This document shows positions 1 through 8,903 of a stretch of 46,155 bases of DNA, one piece after another (the stretch's first letter is position 1; each line of letters starts with the position of its first letter). The DNA is from Desulfuromonadales bacterium (GTDB taxonomy: Bacteria > Desulfobacterota > Desulfuromonadia > Desulfuromonadales > JAGXHI01), in the NCBI GenBank assembly GCA_024636295.1, contig JAGXHI010000063.1, positions 1-46,155 of the forward strand, written 5' to 3'. Both the position numbers and the translations under genes were made by a program. The notes beneath the pieces were generated by a model that was not told the DNA's origin, ran no database searches, and saw nothing but the letters and a program-made list of their open reading frames with translations.

Positions 1-2
1 AG

Positions 3-138
3 ATTCTGCCCGGCACGTTCGAATATTCTCTCAACTACCTCATCGACAAAAAACTGGATCTGAGCATCTTCCATCATCGCTTCAAAAACGATGATGCAGG
101 GCGCCCCGCCTACGATCCGGCGATTCTCCTCAAGATCG
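3..138 (+). pseudogene. Transposase N-terminal fragment (DUF772 type)
   Basis: The third frame is open from the window edge and reads like the N-terminal DUF772 domain of IS5/IS1182-type transposases: LPGTFEYSLNYLID near its start and GRPAYDPAILLKIV near its end. The gene's start lies outside the window. The similarity stops near base 138, just where this family normally continues into its helical region, and the DNA then becomes a different transposase in another frame. No terminal inverted repeat is visible. This is a dead remnant. Confidence 0.7.
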
Positions 139-552
139 TTCCTTGTCGGAGGTGGGAAACGGATCAGTCAAGCTCTCGATCCCGATCTCGGGGATGACGA
201 CTTGTTCGATGATCGCATTTTGGGCGGCCGCGGTTTTGTCGAGCGCATCTTGAGTCTTGCCGGCCACGCTGAAGAGAGAAAACAGAAGCCCCTTGCGGAG
301 ATTATCGAGCAGGTCGCGGCCTGTTTAGGCGTCGAATCGACGGGGATGAGAAGGCCTGGAAGGGAGCGAGCTCTTCCCCGGGCAAAGGCCGTGGTCTGTT
401 ATGTCGCAGTAGGGGAACATGGGCTCAAGGGTATGGAGGTGGCATCAGTGCTTTCCTGTACCCCCGGCGCCGTATCTCACGCGGCAAAAAGAGGAGAGCA
501 GATACTCCGGCAGGAGGAAGGGTTGCAGGCAAAACTGGGCCTGAAAGTATAG
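139..552 (+). pseudogene. REP-associated Y1 transposase, C-terminal fragment
   Basis: From about base 139 the first frame reads FLVGGGKRIS, then an acidic stretch, then ILGGRGFVERIL, and ends with a DnaA-domain-IV-like helix-turn-helix (EVASVLSCTPGAVSHAAKR). In family knowledge this is the C-terminal part of REP-associated tyrosine (Y1/IS200-like) transposases with a DnaA-like tail. The catalytic HUH and Tyr region is missing, so the protein would be inactive. The ATG at 91 is in frame only because the frame stays open through the upstream transposase fragment; it is not a credible native start. Confidence 0.65.
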
Positions 553-600
553 ATTTCAACAACGCCCCTAAAAGCACTAAGTGCTCCGCGGAAGATCAGG

Positions 601-680
601 GCTAATCGGGTAATGGAATGGCGGCGCAGGAGTCGCCTTCAGGCACGAACATTCGCGGCTAAAGCCGCTCCCACAGAAAA
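601..680. repeat. Hairpin-rich intergenic repeat
   Basis: This lies in the 355-bp gene-free stretch 553-907. It holds a perfect small palindrome, GCGGCT-AA-AGCCGC (655-668), preceded by a GGCGGCG...GTCGCC pair near 620-637. The look is that of REP-like sequences dispersed in bacterial genomes, and it sits next to a REP-type transposase remnant. The rest of the gap shows no coding signal or clear promoter. Confidence 0.4.
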
Positions 681-907
681 AAACGAACTCCAGGCTGAAT
701 AGTTAGTGTCCATCCGGAAACCACGGTAAGCATTAATGCAGTTTTCGATCTGGAAACGAGCAATTTTTCGCAAGATCAAGGAAATCAAGGATTTGAGCGG
801 AGGCGTAGTACTTTACGCCGCACAATCAAATCCGTGGATTGACGCAGAGATTGCGGAAAAGGGCCGTTTCCGGACGAAAACTAGTTAACTTTGCGGTCGA
901 TTTGTTT

Positions 908-1642
908 TTATTCCTCTTCCTTGAGATTCAACACCGGCTGTTTCTGAAGACGCTTGTAATAAAAATTCTGTCCATACAGAACCGCCGCGGGATTGTGTCC
1001 CGTGACCCTGTCCTTGACGACCAGCGTGGTTACAGGCGCCGCGGAGTGTTTGGCGAAAAGCATGTCATGTCCCACGCAAAGCCCCATGATGATGTTCATG
1101 TCGGTTTCGTGCTTGTTCAGGAGACGGGCCTGGGCAATAGGATTGCAGGCGGCCTCGAAAGCTCCGGGGCGTACCTTGTGCTCCTCCGCGATGCCGAGAT
1201 TCAGTTTGTCAATGTTTCCCGTTTTGCAGCAGGCGGACAGGGGTTCAAGGCCCTGGGCTTTTAAGATCTCTGAAAGGCGCTCCGTCTCTTCAAGCAGGCC
1301 GAGGCAGGTGGCGATGCCGATCTTTTTGTATTTCATCAATCCGGCCAGCGCGATCGTGTCCTCCACCCTCGTCCAGCGGGCGGTTACCGTCTCTTCTCCA
1401 GGCGTCTTCTGGTAACACATACCCTCAACCATCGCGGCCACCCTGGCCAATCGGGCATCCGCATCCTCACCGTTGTATTTCCGGAAGGAGTCTTCGATGA
1501 TGTCCCTGTCGGTTTCAGTGGGGCAGTTAGCCGGTCTGGGGAGACCGGCGGCGGGATCGCTCCCGCAGTTGGTGGCGCCGGTTTTTCGCCAGACGGCACT
1601 GCACTGGGCGCATGAGAGAGAATTCGTTTTTCCACTGGACAT
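908..1642 (-). CDS. DUF1847 putative metal-binding protein
   Basis: 244 residues. The N-terminus has a CxxC pair (SCAQCSAVW, Cys11 and Cys14) followed by two more Cys (NCGSDP, NCPTE), and the body continues with YKKIGIATCLGL, NIDKLNLG and GLCVGHDMLF. This is the conserved pattern of DUF1847, a Cys-rich family annotated as metal-binding whose biochemical role is unknown. I chose the ATG at 1642 because AAGGAG lies just upstream, inside the end of the preceding gene; a longer start seven codons upstream has no ribosome site. The DUF2288 gene ends four bases away, so the two are probably translated as a coupled pair. A redox or metal role is only an inference from the Cys content. Confidence 0.8.
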   Translation of the reverse strand: MSSGKTNSLSCAQCSAVWRKTGATNCGSDPAAGLPRPANCPTETDRDIIEDSFRKYNGEDADARLARVAAMVEGMCYQKTPGEETVTARWTRVEDTIALAGLMKYKKIGIATCLGLLEETERLSEILKAQGLEPLSACCKTGNIDKLNLGIAEEHKVRPGAFEAACNPIAQARLLNKHETDMNIIMGLCVGHDMLFAKHSAAPVTTLVVKDRVTGHNPAAVLYGQNFYYKRLQKQPVLNLKEEE

Positions 1643-1646
1643 CGAT

Positions 1647-1958
1647 TCACTCCTTTTCTTCATCGTGGCGGTTCCGTTCCTGGATCAAGACATAGGGCTG
1701 AACGATCCGAATCCGGAATGGGGTGTCAGGCTGTGCGTTCCAGGTTTCGATCTGTTCCCGATCCGGTTTGGCGAGAAAACCCGAGTCGATCCAAGCTGAA
1801 ACGGCGGCGGAATCGTCTGCAGCGATTCGGGATGCGGCTTCCCCAAGATCGAGATCGGAGGCAACAATGATCAGGGCGCTCCGCTCCATGTGGGGCTTGA
1901 GCCAATGCCACTCGATTTCCTGGATCTCCTCGGATAGATTTCGGCGATTCACCGTCAC
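1647..1958 (-). CDS. DUF2288 family protein
   Basis: About 103 residues of a small soluble protein. Hallmarks of DUF2288 are all visible: EWHWLKPHMER near the N-terminus, VASDLDLGEAA, the segment AWIDSGFLAKP and the C-terminal signature RIVQPYVLIQ. No function is known for this family. The start is a non-ATG codon: GTG at 1958 has AAGGAAGG eight bases upstream, better spaced than the TTG at 1964. It is the first gene of a tight pair with the DUF1847 gene, whose ribosome site lies within the last codons of this one. Confidence 0.75.
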   Translation of the reverse strand: MTVNRRNLSEEIQEIEWHWLKPHMERSALIIVASDLDLGEAASRIAADDSAAVSAWIDSGFLAKPDREQIETWNAQPDTPFRIRIVQPYVLIQERNRHDEEKE

Positions 1959-2151
1959 GGTCAAGACCTTCCTTCGAAAACATACTATGACGAATATGAA
2001 TTCAGGGCAAGAAAGGAAACGAAGAGCAGAAATTTCAAATCAAATCATTCCGCGCCCGTTCGCCTGCGCTTACTCAAGCCGCAAAGCGACTCAGATAACC
2101 CTCTTTCAGCTTTTTCGGTTGTGAGGCGGAAGGATCTCAGCCTGCAGGTGA

Positions 2152-2616
2152 TTACAGGAGAAAGGCGTCAAGGAGTTTCCAGGTGATTCGGCCATTTTCA
2201 ATCCGATATTCCAGGAACGCCTCCCCCGCCACATGGCCATCCTCGAAATAGGCCAAGACCCATCGGGGCGTCAGGACATGAATCCAGTGCGGGTCGGGGA
2301 AATTCATAACGCCCCCGAGCACCCCTTCGAAGGGGATCAGCTCCTCCCGGTCCTGGAGGTCGAGAATCAGGTCCGCCGGAGAAAATCCTTTTTTCGCCAG
2401 TGCGCGAACGGTTTCAGGGGTGGGCAGTGGGCATTGAGACCCGGCGGTCAAATTCTGTTCCAGGCGGCTGATGTGCTGCATCAGGTCGGCCTCGCGCATT
2501 TTCGATTCCTGCAGTGCCCTGCGTGTTCCAGCCGATCGGAAGGAAAAAAAGGCAATTGCAAGAAGAAGCAGGATAAAAAGTCCGGCGGAAAGTTTTCGGG
2601 AGCTGAAAAGTTTCAT
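2152..2616 (-). CDS. Small membrane-anchored protein coupled to PabBC
   Basis: 154 residues that I cannot assign to a family. The N-terminus (MKLFSSRKL) leads into one hydrophobic segment at about residues 9-26, followed by a heptad-like stretch (READLMQHISRLEQNL) that could form a short coiled coil. A compact C-terminal domain contains LTPRWVLAYFEDGHVAG and a repeated aromatic/acidic pattern. This looks like a single-pass protein with its domain outside the cytoplasm. Its ATG overlaps the stop of the PabB-PabC gene as ATGA, so it is probably translated by reinitiation. A link to folate synthesis is not supported by sequence. Confidence 0.65.
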   Translation of the reverse strand: MKLFSSRKLSAGLFILLLLAIAFFSFRSAGTRRALQESKMREADLMQHISRLEQNLTAGSQCPLPTPETVRALAKKGFSPADLILDLQDREELIPFEGVLGGVMNFPDPHWIHVLTPRWVLAYFEDGHVAGEAFLEYRIENGRITWKLLDAFLL

Positions 2617-4385
2617 GAGGCGCTTCTTGCCATTGGGGAGGAAATATCGATCGGATTCTCCACAAGAACCGCCTCGCGCCACCGGCGAACCGAGTTGATG
2701 GCGAAAATTTTCCGGCTCCGGACAAGATCCGATATTGTGATCGTCCGCACACGGATGACCCCTTCCGCGAGCAGCCATGCTCTGAAGGTTCCCGGAAGCA
2801 GTCCGGCCTCCACCGGCGGGGTGAAAAGTTCTCCCCCCAGATCCACCACGAGATTGGCACTGCAGGTCTCTGTGATTTCTCCCCTTTCGTTGCTGAGTAC
2901 CGCATCCTCTCCGGTGATGAGCGCTTCATTGGCGCGGTCATGAATCGGCCGAAAAGTAGTTTTATGGTAGAGGAAGGGATCGGAAGAATCGACGGGCTCC
3001 GCCGCGAGCCGCAGGCGAATGGGCGCGGCAGTCTTGCCGGGCGGAAGGATCTCGGCGGCTTCGCAGGAGATCTCTCCTCGGCCATCCAGAAGGAGGCGAA
3101 CCTTTCGGGGGGAGGAATCAAGCGCACGCGCCGTGAGATAGAGGGTGTCCTTCACCCGCTCCAGATCGAAGGGAAAATCGAAATATTCCGCCGAGGTCTC
3201 GAGTCGGCGAAGGTGTTCCGTAAGGAGAAAATAACCCTTGTCGGGTGTCCAGAGCAGAGATTCCAGCAGAGAGAATTCCGGCATGGGGCGGTGGAGAATA
3301 CGGGCTTTGTCCAGGCATTCACTGAATTCCTCACCCGCATCCGATCCCCAGGTAATCCCGGCGCCTACCCCGTATTCAGCCTTCATTCGCTGACGGTCCA
3401 TCAGAGCGGTTCGAATCGCGACCCCGAATCGGGCGTATCCGCAAGGCTGGAGAAATCCGACGGCGCCGGTATAGATTCTCCTGGGCCGGTCTTCGAGGGC
3501 GGCGATAATCTCCATGGTCCTGTATTTAGGCGCTCCGGTGATGGATGCGCAGGGATAGAGCGCTCCGAAGATTTCACTCAGGGAAGAAGAATTGGGGGTC
3601 GATGCGGTGGAAGTCATTTGCCACACCGTAGGGTATTTCTCCACGTTGAAAAGACCCGAAACGGCCGTCGCTCCCCCCAGTCGGGACAGATCGTTGCGGA
3701 CCATGTCCAGGATCATGACATTTTCTGCACGGTTTTTGACGGATCCGGCAAGCCATTTCGCGCGTTCACGATCCTCGATGAAAGTCCGTCCCCTTTGAGC
3801 GGTACCTTTCATGGGCCGGACGAGGAGGCGTTGTTCATCCCTGTCGAAAAAAAGCTCCGGCGAAGCGGAACAGACCACATATCGCCCGATATCGACGTAG
3901 GCGGCGCAACCGGCTTTCTGTCCCCGAACCAGGTGGAGAAAGAATTCCAGGGGATCGCATGAGAATTCCGATGTCAGGAAAAAAGTATAATTGACCTGGT
4001 ACGTTTCTCCGCGGGCGATGTGTTCCTTTATTTTTCCCACGGCCCGGGCGAAAGCGGTCGAGTCGAGATCCGCGCGCCAGTCAAGAAGGGGAGGCGGATA
4101 GATCGCCTCCGGAAGTCGAATGGCTTCGGGGGGAGGATAAAGGCCGAACCAGAGCAGGGGGAAATCATCGGCAGCAGCGGTTGTGCAGGCGGCGTCGAAG
4201 GCGCCTGAGGCTTCGTAGCTGAGGAATCCCGCCGCATGGAGGCCTGTCCGCTCAACGGCATCCTCCACGCGACGCAGGGCAGGGAGGACCTCCTCCAGCC
4301 GTGTCGCACTGATCACCTCCACGGCATTGCGGAAGCGAAGCCAGCAGTCTCGCTGCTCGTCAAAAACGAGGGCCATGTTGTGCAT
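2613..4385 (-). CDS. pabB: Aminodeoxychorismate synthase I / lyase fusion (PabB-PabC)
   Basis: 590 residues in two enzymes. Residues 1 to about 365 are a chorismate-binding PabB domain: RGETYQVNYT, KNRAENVMILDMVRNDL, CASITGAPK and GAGITWGSDAGEEF. It aminates chorismate to 4-amino-4-deoxychorismate. Residues about 375-590 are a fold-type IV PLP enzyme like PabC, with the Lys in LYHKTTFRP and the ERGEITET loop; it releases pyruvate to give p-aminobenzoate for folate. Such fusions are known in several bacterial groups. The start at 4385 has GGAGG seven bases upstream; an inner Met three codons later is less well placed. No glutamine amidotransferase subunit (PabA) is in the window. A small membrane protein overlaps its stop. 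Confidence 0.9.
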   Translation of the reverse strand: MHNMALVFDEQRDCWLRFRNAVEVISATRLEEVLPALRRVEDAVERTGLHAAGFLSYEASGAFDAACTTAAADDFPLLWFGLYPPPEAIRLPEAIYPPPLLDWRADLDSTAFARAVGKIKEHIARGETYQVNYTFFLTSEFSCDPLEFFLHLVRGQKAGCAAYVDIGRYVVCSASPELFFDRDEQRLLVRPMKGTAQRGRTFIEDRERAKWLAGSVKNRAENVMILDMVRNDLSRLGGATAVSGLFNVEKYPTVWQMTSTASTPNSSSLSEIFGALYPCASITGAPKYRTMEIIAALEDRPRRIYTGAVGFLQPCGYARFGVAIRTALMDRQRMKAEYGVGAGITWGSDAGEEFSECLDKARILHRPMPEFSLLESLLWTPDKGYFLLTEHLRRLETSAEYFDFPFDLERVKDTLYLTARALDSSPRKVRLLLDGRGEISCEAAEILPPGKTAAPIRLRLAAEPVDSSDPFLYHKTTFRPIHDRANEALITGEDAVLSNERGEITETCSANLVVDLGGELFTPPVEAGLLPGTFRAWLLAEGVIRVRTITISDLVRSRKIFAINSVRRWREAVLVENPIDISSPMARSAS

Positions 4386-4424
4386 CCATCCGCCTCCCGC
4401 CGTCTTTCTGGTTCGTCCAAAAAA

Positions 4425-4583
4425 GATGCCTTCAAAAACTCAGAGGATGGCTAAGTAAAAATTTCGTCCTACAAGGCTTGGTGGTTTTTCAGGGGCGAAG
4501 GCATACATCAGGTATGTCGAGGTCCTGAAAAAACGCCGTAACGCCGTAGGGCGGACTTTTTGCGACGCCATCAAAAAAGCATC
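4425..4583. repeat. Structured intergenic repeat element
   Basis: This fills most of the 301-bp gap 4386-4686. Its ends are imperfect inverted repeats (GATGCCTT at the left, AAAAGCATC at the right). The middle folds as nested arms: TTTTTCAGG (4485-4493) with CCTGAAAAA (4524-4532), enclosing CATAC (4502-4506) with GTATG (4512-4516). It has no coding frame. From memory very similar elements recur between genes in Desulfobacterota genomes, but I cannot verify copies here. It could act as a bidirectional terminator or be a non-autonomous mobile element. Confidence 0.5.
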
Positions 4584-4686
4584 CTATAGAAAAAAGGCGG
4601 AGAGTCAATCGACTTCCGCCTGTCAATCGGGCCAAAATCAAAGCGGATGGTATAATGAAAAAAATTTTGAATAAAGGGGAAATATT

Positions 4687-4950
4687 ATGGAAAAAAATGA
4701 ACAGAAAGCCGGCACCAGCGCCACAGTGGCCATAATTGCCGCGGCAGGAAGCTATCTCGTTTCCTTCATGGGGCATCCCATTTTCGGGTTGCTGATCGCG
4801 CTTGTTTCAGTTCCACTTGGGGTCGTCGGTCTTGTTATGGCAGCGTCACCACGTGTTGGAGGCGGGTTGTTGAGTCTTTTTTCCATCATTCTGGGAATCG
4901 GCGCCATCGGAATTTCGATTCTCGTCATGATCGGTGTCATCATTTTCTGA
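4687..4950 (+). CDS. Small hydrophobic membrane protein
   Basis: 87 residues, not recognised. A short charged N-terminus (MEKNEQKAG) is followed by a nearly uninterrupted hydrophobic run with about three membrane segments, broken by small Gly-rich turns (SPRVGGGLLS). AAAGGGG lies seven bases upstream of the ATG. It stands alone, convergent with the next gene. The pattern resembles small inner-membrane proteins of unknown role such as DUF4190-like ones, but the similarity is only compositional. Confidence 0.6.
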   Translation: MEKNEQKAGTSATVAIIAAAGSYLVSFMGHPIFGLLIALVSVPLGVVGLVMAASPRVGGGLLSLFSIILGIGAIGISILVMIGVIIF

Positions 4951-5022
4951 GCGGCTCACTTCGGCAGAAGTATCGGGAAAGGGACAAAGAGGCCGGGGGG
5001 CCCGCCCTTTTGCGATCTTTGC

Positions 5023-5397
5023 CTATTTTTCGGGACGGACAGGAGGATCTTCTTCACCTTCCTCAATCGACTCGGGCTTTCTGGTTCGATGGGAATATCC
5101 CAGGCACAGGACGAGAAATGCCGCCCGGTAATGACCCTGGTGCCAGGCAAGCGGCCTTCGGGATTTGATTGCCGAGCGGGCCATCTGCAGCAGAATTATC
5201 CAGGCCAGGCCCCCGCACAGGACCGTCCAGAAAACATAGTGGCTGGAGAGGAATTGCGAGAGAATGACAGCGATCGCTATCGGCGCGATGAGATAGGGAA
5301 TGACCGCCTTCAGAGCCAGGCCTATCGCGAGCTCCGCCTGGGGAGTGCCTGCCAGATTTGAAAAGGCCGCAATTGATATCCGGATGAGCTTGGTCAT
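5023..5397 (-). CDS. Small membrane protein, unknown function
   Basis: 124 residues, not recognised. Two hydrophobic segments are visible, about residues 28-50 (ALKAVIPYLIAPIAIAVIL) and 55-72 (VFWTVLCGGLAWIILLQMA), followed by a basic stretch and an acidic, Pro-rich tail (ESIEEGEEDPPVRPEK). The start was set at 5397 because AGGGAGG lies five bases upstream; the frame is open further upstream but without a ribosome site. It is convergent with the 4687 gene and has a long gene-free region behind it. Confidence 0.6.
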   Translation of the reverse strand: MTKLIRISIAAFSNLAGTPQAELAIGLALKAVIPYLIAPIAIAVILSQFLSSHYVFWTVLCGGLAWIILLQMARSAIKSRRPLAWHQGHYRAAFLVLCLGYSHRTRKPESIEEGEEDPPVRPEK

Positions 5398-6154
5398 TTT
5401 TACCTCCCTTTTCGTTGGCCGGGATACTGAGGGATATCGGATCGCGGAGAACGAACGGAAGAGAAAGGAATCGCCGGCGGCAGAGGAGTTTTGAATGAAA
5501 TCATCATCGCCGAAAAAACTGGCGGAACGGCCGGGATATTTCAAAGAGCCGTTAAAGCCGTGTCGGGAAGAGAAGGAGAATTTGAGTATACATCTGAAAG
5601 GTCTTTGCGTAAATAAAATGAAATAATGTTTTGTCTTCAGGGGGGCGATTCTTCCGGGGGCGAATTCCTTGGCAGATCTGCTCTCTGGTGTAACGACGAC
5701 TCCCTTCGTGCGCTCTGCTCTCCATCCGGATGCCAGGGATGATTGCTCGCTCTGAACCGCCTTTTAATTTTGGATGGATATTCCGTCTGGTCTACTGTAA
5801 ACCGCGCGACGGAAAAAGAAAGCCGGTGCGGGGAGAAGGATGCCCGTACCGGCTTCTGCCAGATTGGAACTGAAAAAAAGAGAAGAAGGGAAATGGTTTC
5901 TCCGGCCCGCCTGCCACAACAGGCCTTCGATGGTTATGAATATACCCCCTTCAGTGCCCACATTCTACGTGTCGATCCGCAAAAATGAGCGAAAACATGA
6001 ACGGAATGGGACTGTGCGTTTGTACAGTCTTGCAGGACCTGAGAGTAGAGTTATTCTTTAATCCTGCGGAGTTTTCCCTATGTCTTCCGGTCTTGATCGG
6101 ATCTGGGGAAGCAATGGCAAGTAAAGATTTGTCCGAATCGGAGAAAGCGGAACA
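5398..6154. other. Gene-free region with two hairpins
   Basis: 757 bp without a convincing gene: short frames exist on both strands but lack ribosome sites and coding-like composition. Two stem-loops stand side by side. TTCCGTC (5781-5787) pairs with GACGGAA (5808-5814). AGCCGGT (5821-5827) pairs with ACCGGCT (5848-5854), with the stem extended inward through a G-T pair by CGGG/CCCG. Neither has a long T run, so they may be RNA processing or REP-like structures rather than simple terminators. Confidence 0.4.
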
Positions 6155-6967
6155 ATGTTCGAGGAAAATGTTTTACGGGCGTTCGGTCTGACCTTGATGG
6201 CCGGACTGGCGACGGGTTTGGGAAGCGCGGCGGCTTTTTTCTTCCGCAGGACCAGCACCCGGCTGCTTTCTGTTTCCCTCGGGTTTTCGGCCGGGGTGAT
6301 GATCTATGTGTCCTTCGTGGAGATTTTTTTCAAGGCCCGCGAAGCCTTGGCTGCTGATCTGGGATGGCAGGCAGGCTCATGGGTAACGATAGGGGCTTTT
6401 TTTGGCGGCATGCTGCTGATCGGCATGATCGACCGGTTTGTTCCCGCGTATGAAAATCCCCATGAGGTGCACCGAATCGAGGACATCCGCAAGGACGCCC
6501 CACAAATTGATGATCCGCGGTTGTTGCGCATGGGTATTTTTTCGGCCATTGCTATCGCGATCCACAATTTTCCGGAAGGCATCGCCACCTTTACCGTAGC
6601 CCTGCAGGATCCGTCTCTCGGAGTGCCCATTGCAACGGCCATCGCCATCCATAATATTCCGGAAGGGATCACCGTTTCGGTTCCGGTTTATTACGCAACG
6701 GGCAGCCGTCGCCGTGCTTTTCTGCTTTCTTTTCTGTCCGGATTTTCCGAGCCCGTGGGAGCACTCGTAGGTTATTTTCTCCTCTTTCCCTTTATGACGG
6801 ATACTCTTTTCGGCATTCTTTTTGCCGGAGTAGCGGGCATTATGGTGTTCATCTCTTTCGACGAACTGCTTCCCGCGGCGCGGGAATATGGAAAACACCA
6901 TTATTCCCTTTATGGTCTGATCGGGGGGATGGTGCTGATGGCGATAAGTCTTGTGCTTTTTTTATAG
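6155..6967 (+). CDS. zupT: ZIP family metal transporter, ZupT-like
   Basis: 270 residues with eight likely membrane segments. The two signature helices of ZIP transporters are clear: [14 protein letters not shown] near residue 135 and [14 protein letters not shown] near residue 165, whose His, Asn, Pro and Glu form the binuclear metal site. The loop between segments 3 and 4 ([12 protein letters not shown]) is short and His/acid rich. ZupT proteins import zinc and other divalent cations across the inner membrane. The ATG at 6155 has only a modest GGAG about 12 bases upstream. No metal regulator lies next to it. Its stop overlaps the tail of a small minus-strand gene. Confidence 0.88.
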   Translation: MFEENVLRAFGLTLMAGLATGLGSAAAFFFRRTSTRLLSVSLGFSAGVMIYVSFVEIFFKAREALAADLGWQAGSWVTIGAFFGGMLLIGMIDRFVPAYENPHEVHRIEDIRKDAPQIDDPRLLRMGIFSAIAIAIHNFPEGIATFTVALQDPSLGVPIATAIAIHNIPEGITVSVPVYYATGSRRRAFLLSFLSGFSEPVGALVGYFLLFPFMTDTLFGILFAGVAGIMVFISFDELLPAAREYGKHHYSLYGLIGGMVLMAISLVLFL

Positions 6968-7137
6968 AAAGAATCCGGATGATTCCAGGGAAGATGATTT
7001 AAAACCACTGCCCTTCACTTTTTCCTGTTTCAGGATTTCCCGGAAGAATTTTTCGAGATCTTCCCACTGGTCAGTCGGTAAAAATCAATGTCTTTCGACA
7101 GACAGGTATCGGCTTTGCGTTTCGGCCATTTCGGCAC
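6962..7137 (-). pseudogene. Small gene with probable one-base frameshift
   Basis: After the SrkA-like gene ends, its frame resumes at a GTG (7135-7137) with MPKWPKRKADTCLSKDIDF, then fails. The next frame continues with LPTDQWEDLEKFFREILK and runs to a TAA at 6962. Adding one T to the run of five T near 7085 would join them into a 58-residue, highly charged protein. The coherence of the two halves suggests a real small gene broken by an indel or by a sequencing error in a homopolymer. Function unknown. It would be the last gene of the SrkA-like transcript. Confidence 0.4.
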
Positions 7138-7155
7138 CCGAGGCTTTTTCTCCCT

Positions 7156-8139
7156 TTATGGCATCTGCAGGGGAGGTTCGGAAAGAGCGGCGATCTGCTC
7201 ACGCAGCTCAAGGATGTGCTCTCCCCAGAAGCGAACCGTATTGAACCAGGAGAAATGGATGGGAAAAGTGGGGTCTTCCCAGCGACGTGCCAACCACGCC
7301 GCGAAATGAAGCATTCGCAAAGAACGCAAGGCTTCCACCAGAAGCAGCTCGCGCGGCTGAAAATCAAAAAAATCCTCGTACCCTTCCATGATCTCCGTCA
7401 GCTGGGCCATCCTGGCCCCCGGTTCTCCCGAGAGCATCATCCATATGTCCTGAACGGCCGGCGCCATGCGGGCATCATCCAGATCGACGATGTTGGGGCC
7501 CTCGTTGCGCCAGAGAATGTTGCCGCCGTGCAGATCGCCGTGCGTTCGTATGTAACGGGGGGTGACCTGTCGCAGGATTTCCTCTATTTTCTGAAGCAGA
7601 TCGGCCGTCAGAGCGTCGTAGTTCGCCTTGTATTCCGAGGGAATGAACCGATCGCTGATAAAGGATACGCTCTCATGGCCGAAACTCCGGCAGTCGAGTC
7701 GGGGCCGATGTTTAAAAGGACGCGCGGCGCCGATGCGATGCAGCCGCCCCAGCGTGCGTCCCATGATCAAAAGATTGCCGGGGTTGTCGAATTCCGGCGC
7801 CCGTCCGCCTCTTCGCGGGTAGAGAGCAAACCGGAAGTCTCCGTAATGGAAAAGGCTTTTCCCCTCGGCATCGGTCAGGGGCGCCACGACAGGCAGTTCA
7901 TGATCGGTCAGTTCATGGCTGAAGCGATGTTCCTCGAGGATCTGTTCGTCCGTCCAGCGCAAGGGGCGGTAAAACTTCGCAATCAAAGGCTCGCCGTCTT
8001 CGATGCCGACCTGATAAACGCGGTTTTCGTAACTGTTCAGGGCGAGTATCCGGCAATCGCAGATGAATCCCCGGCTTTCGACCGCATCCATGATGAAGCC
8101 GGGCGTCAATTTTTCAAAAGGATGGGAAGCCTCCGTCAT
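7156..8139 (-). CDS. srkA: SrkA/YihE-like stress response kinase
   Basis: 327 residues of a protein-kinase-like phosphotransferase. N-terminal lobe: LALNSYENRVYQVG (nucleotide loop) and PLIAKFYRP with the ATP-binding Lys. C-terminal lobe: THGDLHGGNILW (catalytic loop, Asp and Asn) and IVDLDDARMAPAVQDIW (metal-binding Asp). These match the YihE/SrkA family, Ser/Thr kinases that protect E. coli under stress; length also agrees (328 in E. coli). The start at 8139 has AAAGG upstream. A small, probably damaged gene follows 18 bases downstream. No partner such as dsbA is adjacent, unlike in enterobacteria. Confidence 0.88.
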   Translation of the reverse strand: MTEASHPFEKLTPGFIMDAVESRGFICDCRILALNSYENRVYQVGIEDGEPLIAKFYRPLRWTDEQILEEHRFSHELTDHELPVVAPLTDAEGKSLFHYGDFRFALYPRRGGRAPEFDNPGNLLIMGRTLGRLHRIGAARPFKHRPRLDCRSFGHESVSFISDRFIPSEYKANYDALTADLLQKIEEILRQVTPRYIRTHGDLHGGNILWRNEGPNIVDLDDARMAPAVQDIWMMLSGEPGARMAQLTEIMEGYEDFFDFQPRELLLVEALRSLRMLHFAAWLARRWEDPTFPIHFSWFNTVRFWGEHILELREQIAALSEPPLQMP

Positions 8140-8303
8140 CGGCAGAACCTTTCGTTTTCCAATGGCAATATTTCATTCTAACCGTAAATCCCCTTCCGGT
8201 TCAAACCGAAATATTTTTATTTCCATCGATAAACGTATCCAAGGGTATTGAAAGTGTACTGATAGTCGGTGTAACGTTGTTTTGCTCAAAAGGAGGATTT
8301 GAC

Positions 8304-8735
8304 ATGGGATTTGATATCGAAAAAAGCGCCGGATTCCTATTGGCAAAGGCGCACCAGCGTATATTTGCCGCCTTTCGGAATGAGCTGGAGCCGTATGGGT
8401 TGACTCCGCAGCAGTTCGCGTTGCTGGCGTTTCTATGGCGAGAGGACGGACTTTCCCAGGTGGAGCTTTCCGACAGGACCGAAATCGACCGATCAACCAT
8501 CGGCGGTCTGGTGGACCGGTTGTCCCGTGCAGGGCATGTGGAACGGCGCCGATCGTCCTCCGATCGAAGAATCTGCATGGTCTTTCTCACGGAGAGCGGT
8601 CGGGGCCTTCGGGAGGATCTTTCAAAGATGGCCCTCAGGGTCAGGCAGTATTTCACCCGGGATATCTCCGAGGAGGAATACGAGACTCTGTCCCGTCTGC
8701 TTGCTAAAATCAGGCGAGGGGGAGATCCGGGATGA
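8304..8735 (+). CDS. MarR family transcriptional regulator
   Basis: 143 residues with the winged-helix pattern of MarR proteins: LTPQQFALLAFLW (helix 2-3 region), LSQVELSDRTEIDRSTIGGL (recognition helix), and the wing RRRSSSDRRICMVFLTESG with its typical DR motif. MarR dimers usually repress transport or stress genes and are released by small ligands. The start at 8304 has AAGGAGG six to seven bases upstream; the nine extra upstream codons of the frame carry that ribosome site. The target is unclear: the neighbour upstream is SrkA-like and divergent (164 bp), the one downstream is the DUF4388 gene. Confidence 0.88.
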   Translation: MGFDIEKSAGFLLAKAHQRIFAAFRNELEPYGLTPQQFALLAFLWREDGLSQVELSDRTEIDRSTIGGLVDRLSRAGHVERRRSSSDRRICMVFLTESGRGLREDLSKMALRVRQYFTRDISEEEYETLSRLLAKIRRGGDPG

Positions 8736-8903
8736 AATCCTTATCTTCTTTTCTGCGCCAAATCCGCCGCCCCGACGGAAATACTTGAATCCTACCCCGG
8801 AATTGAGTTTAATGAGTGAGAAATTGAATGTCGCGGAGGGCCGTCGGCTTTCAACGGCTGTTCACGATTTCTGTAATCTTGATGAAATGGAGGTCGCAAG
8901 CGG

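Noticed and set aside
5743..5988. 81-codon frame in the long gap before zupT
   Set aside because: No ribosome site, and it spans two hairpins; composition is not coding-like.
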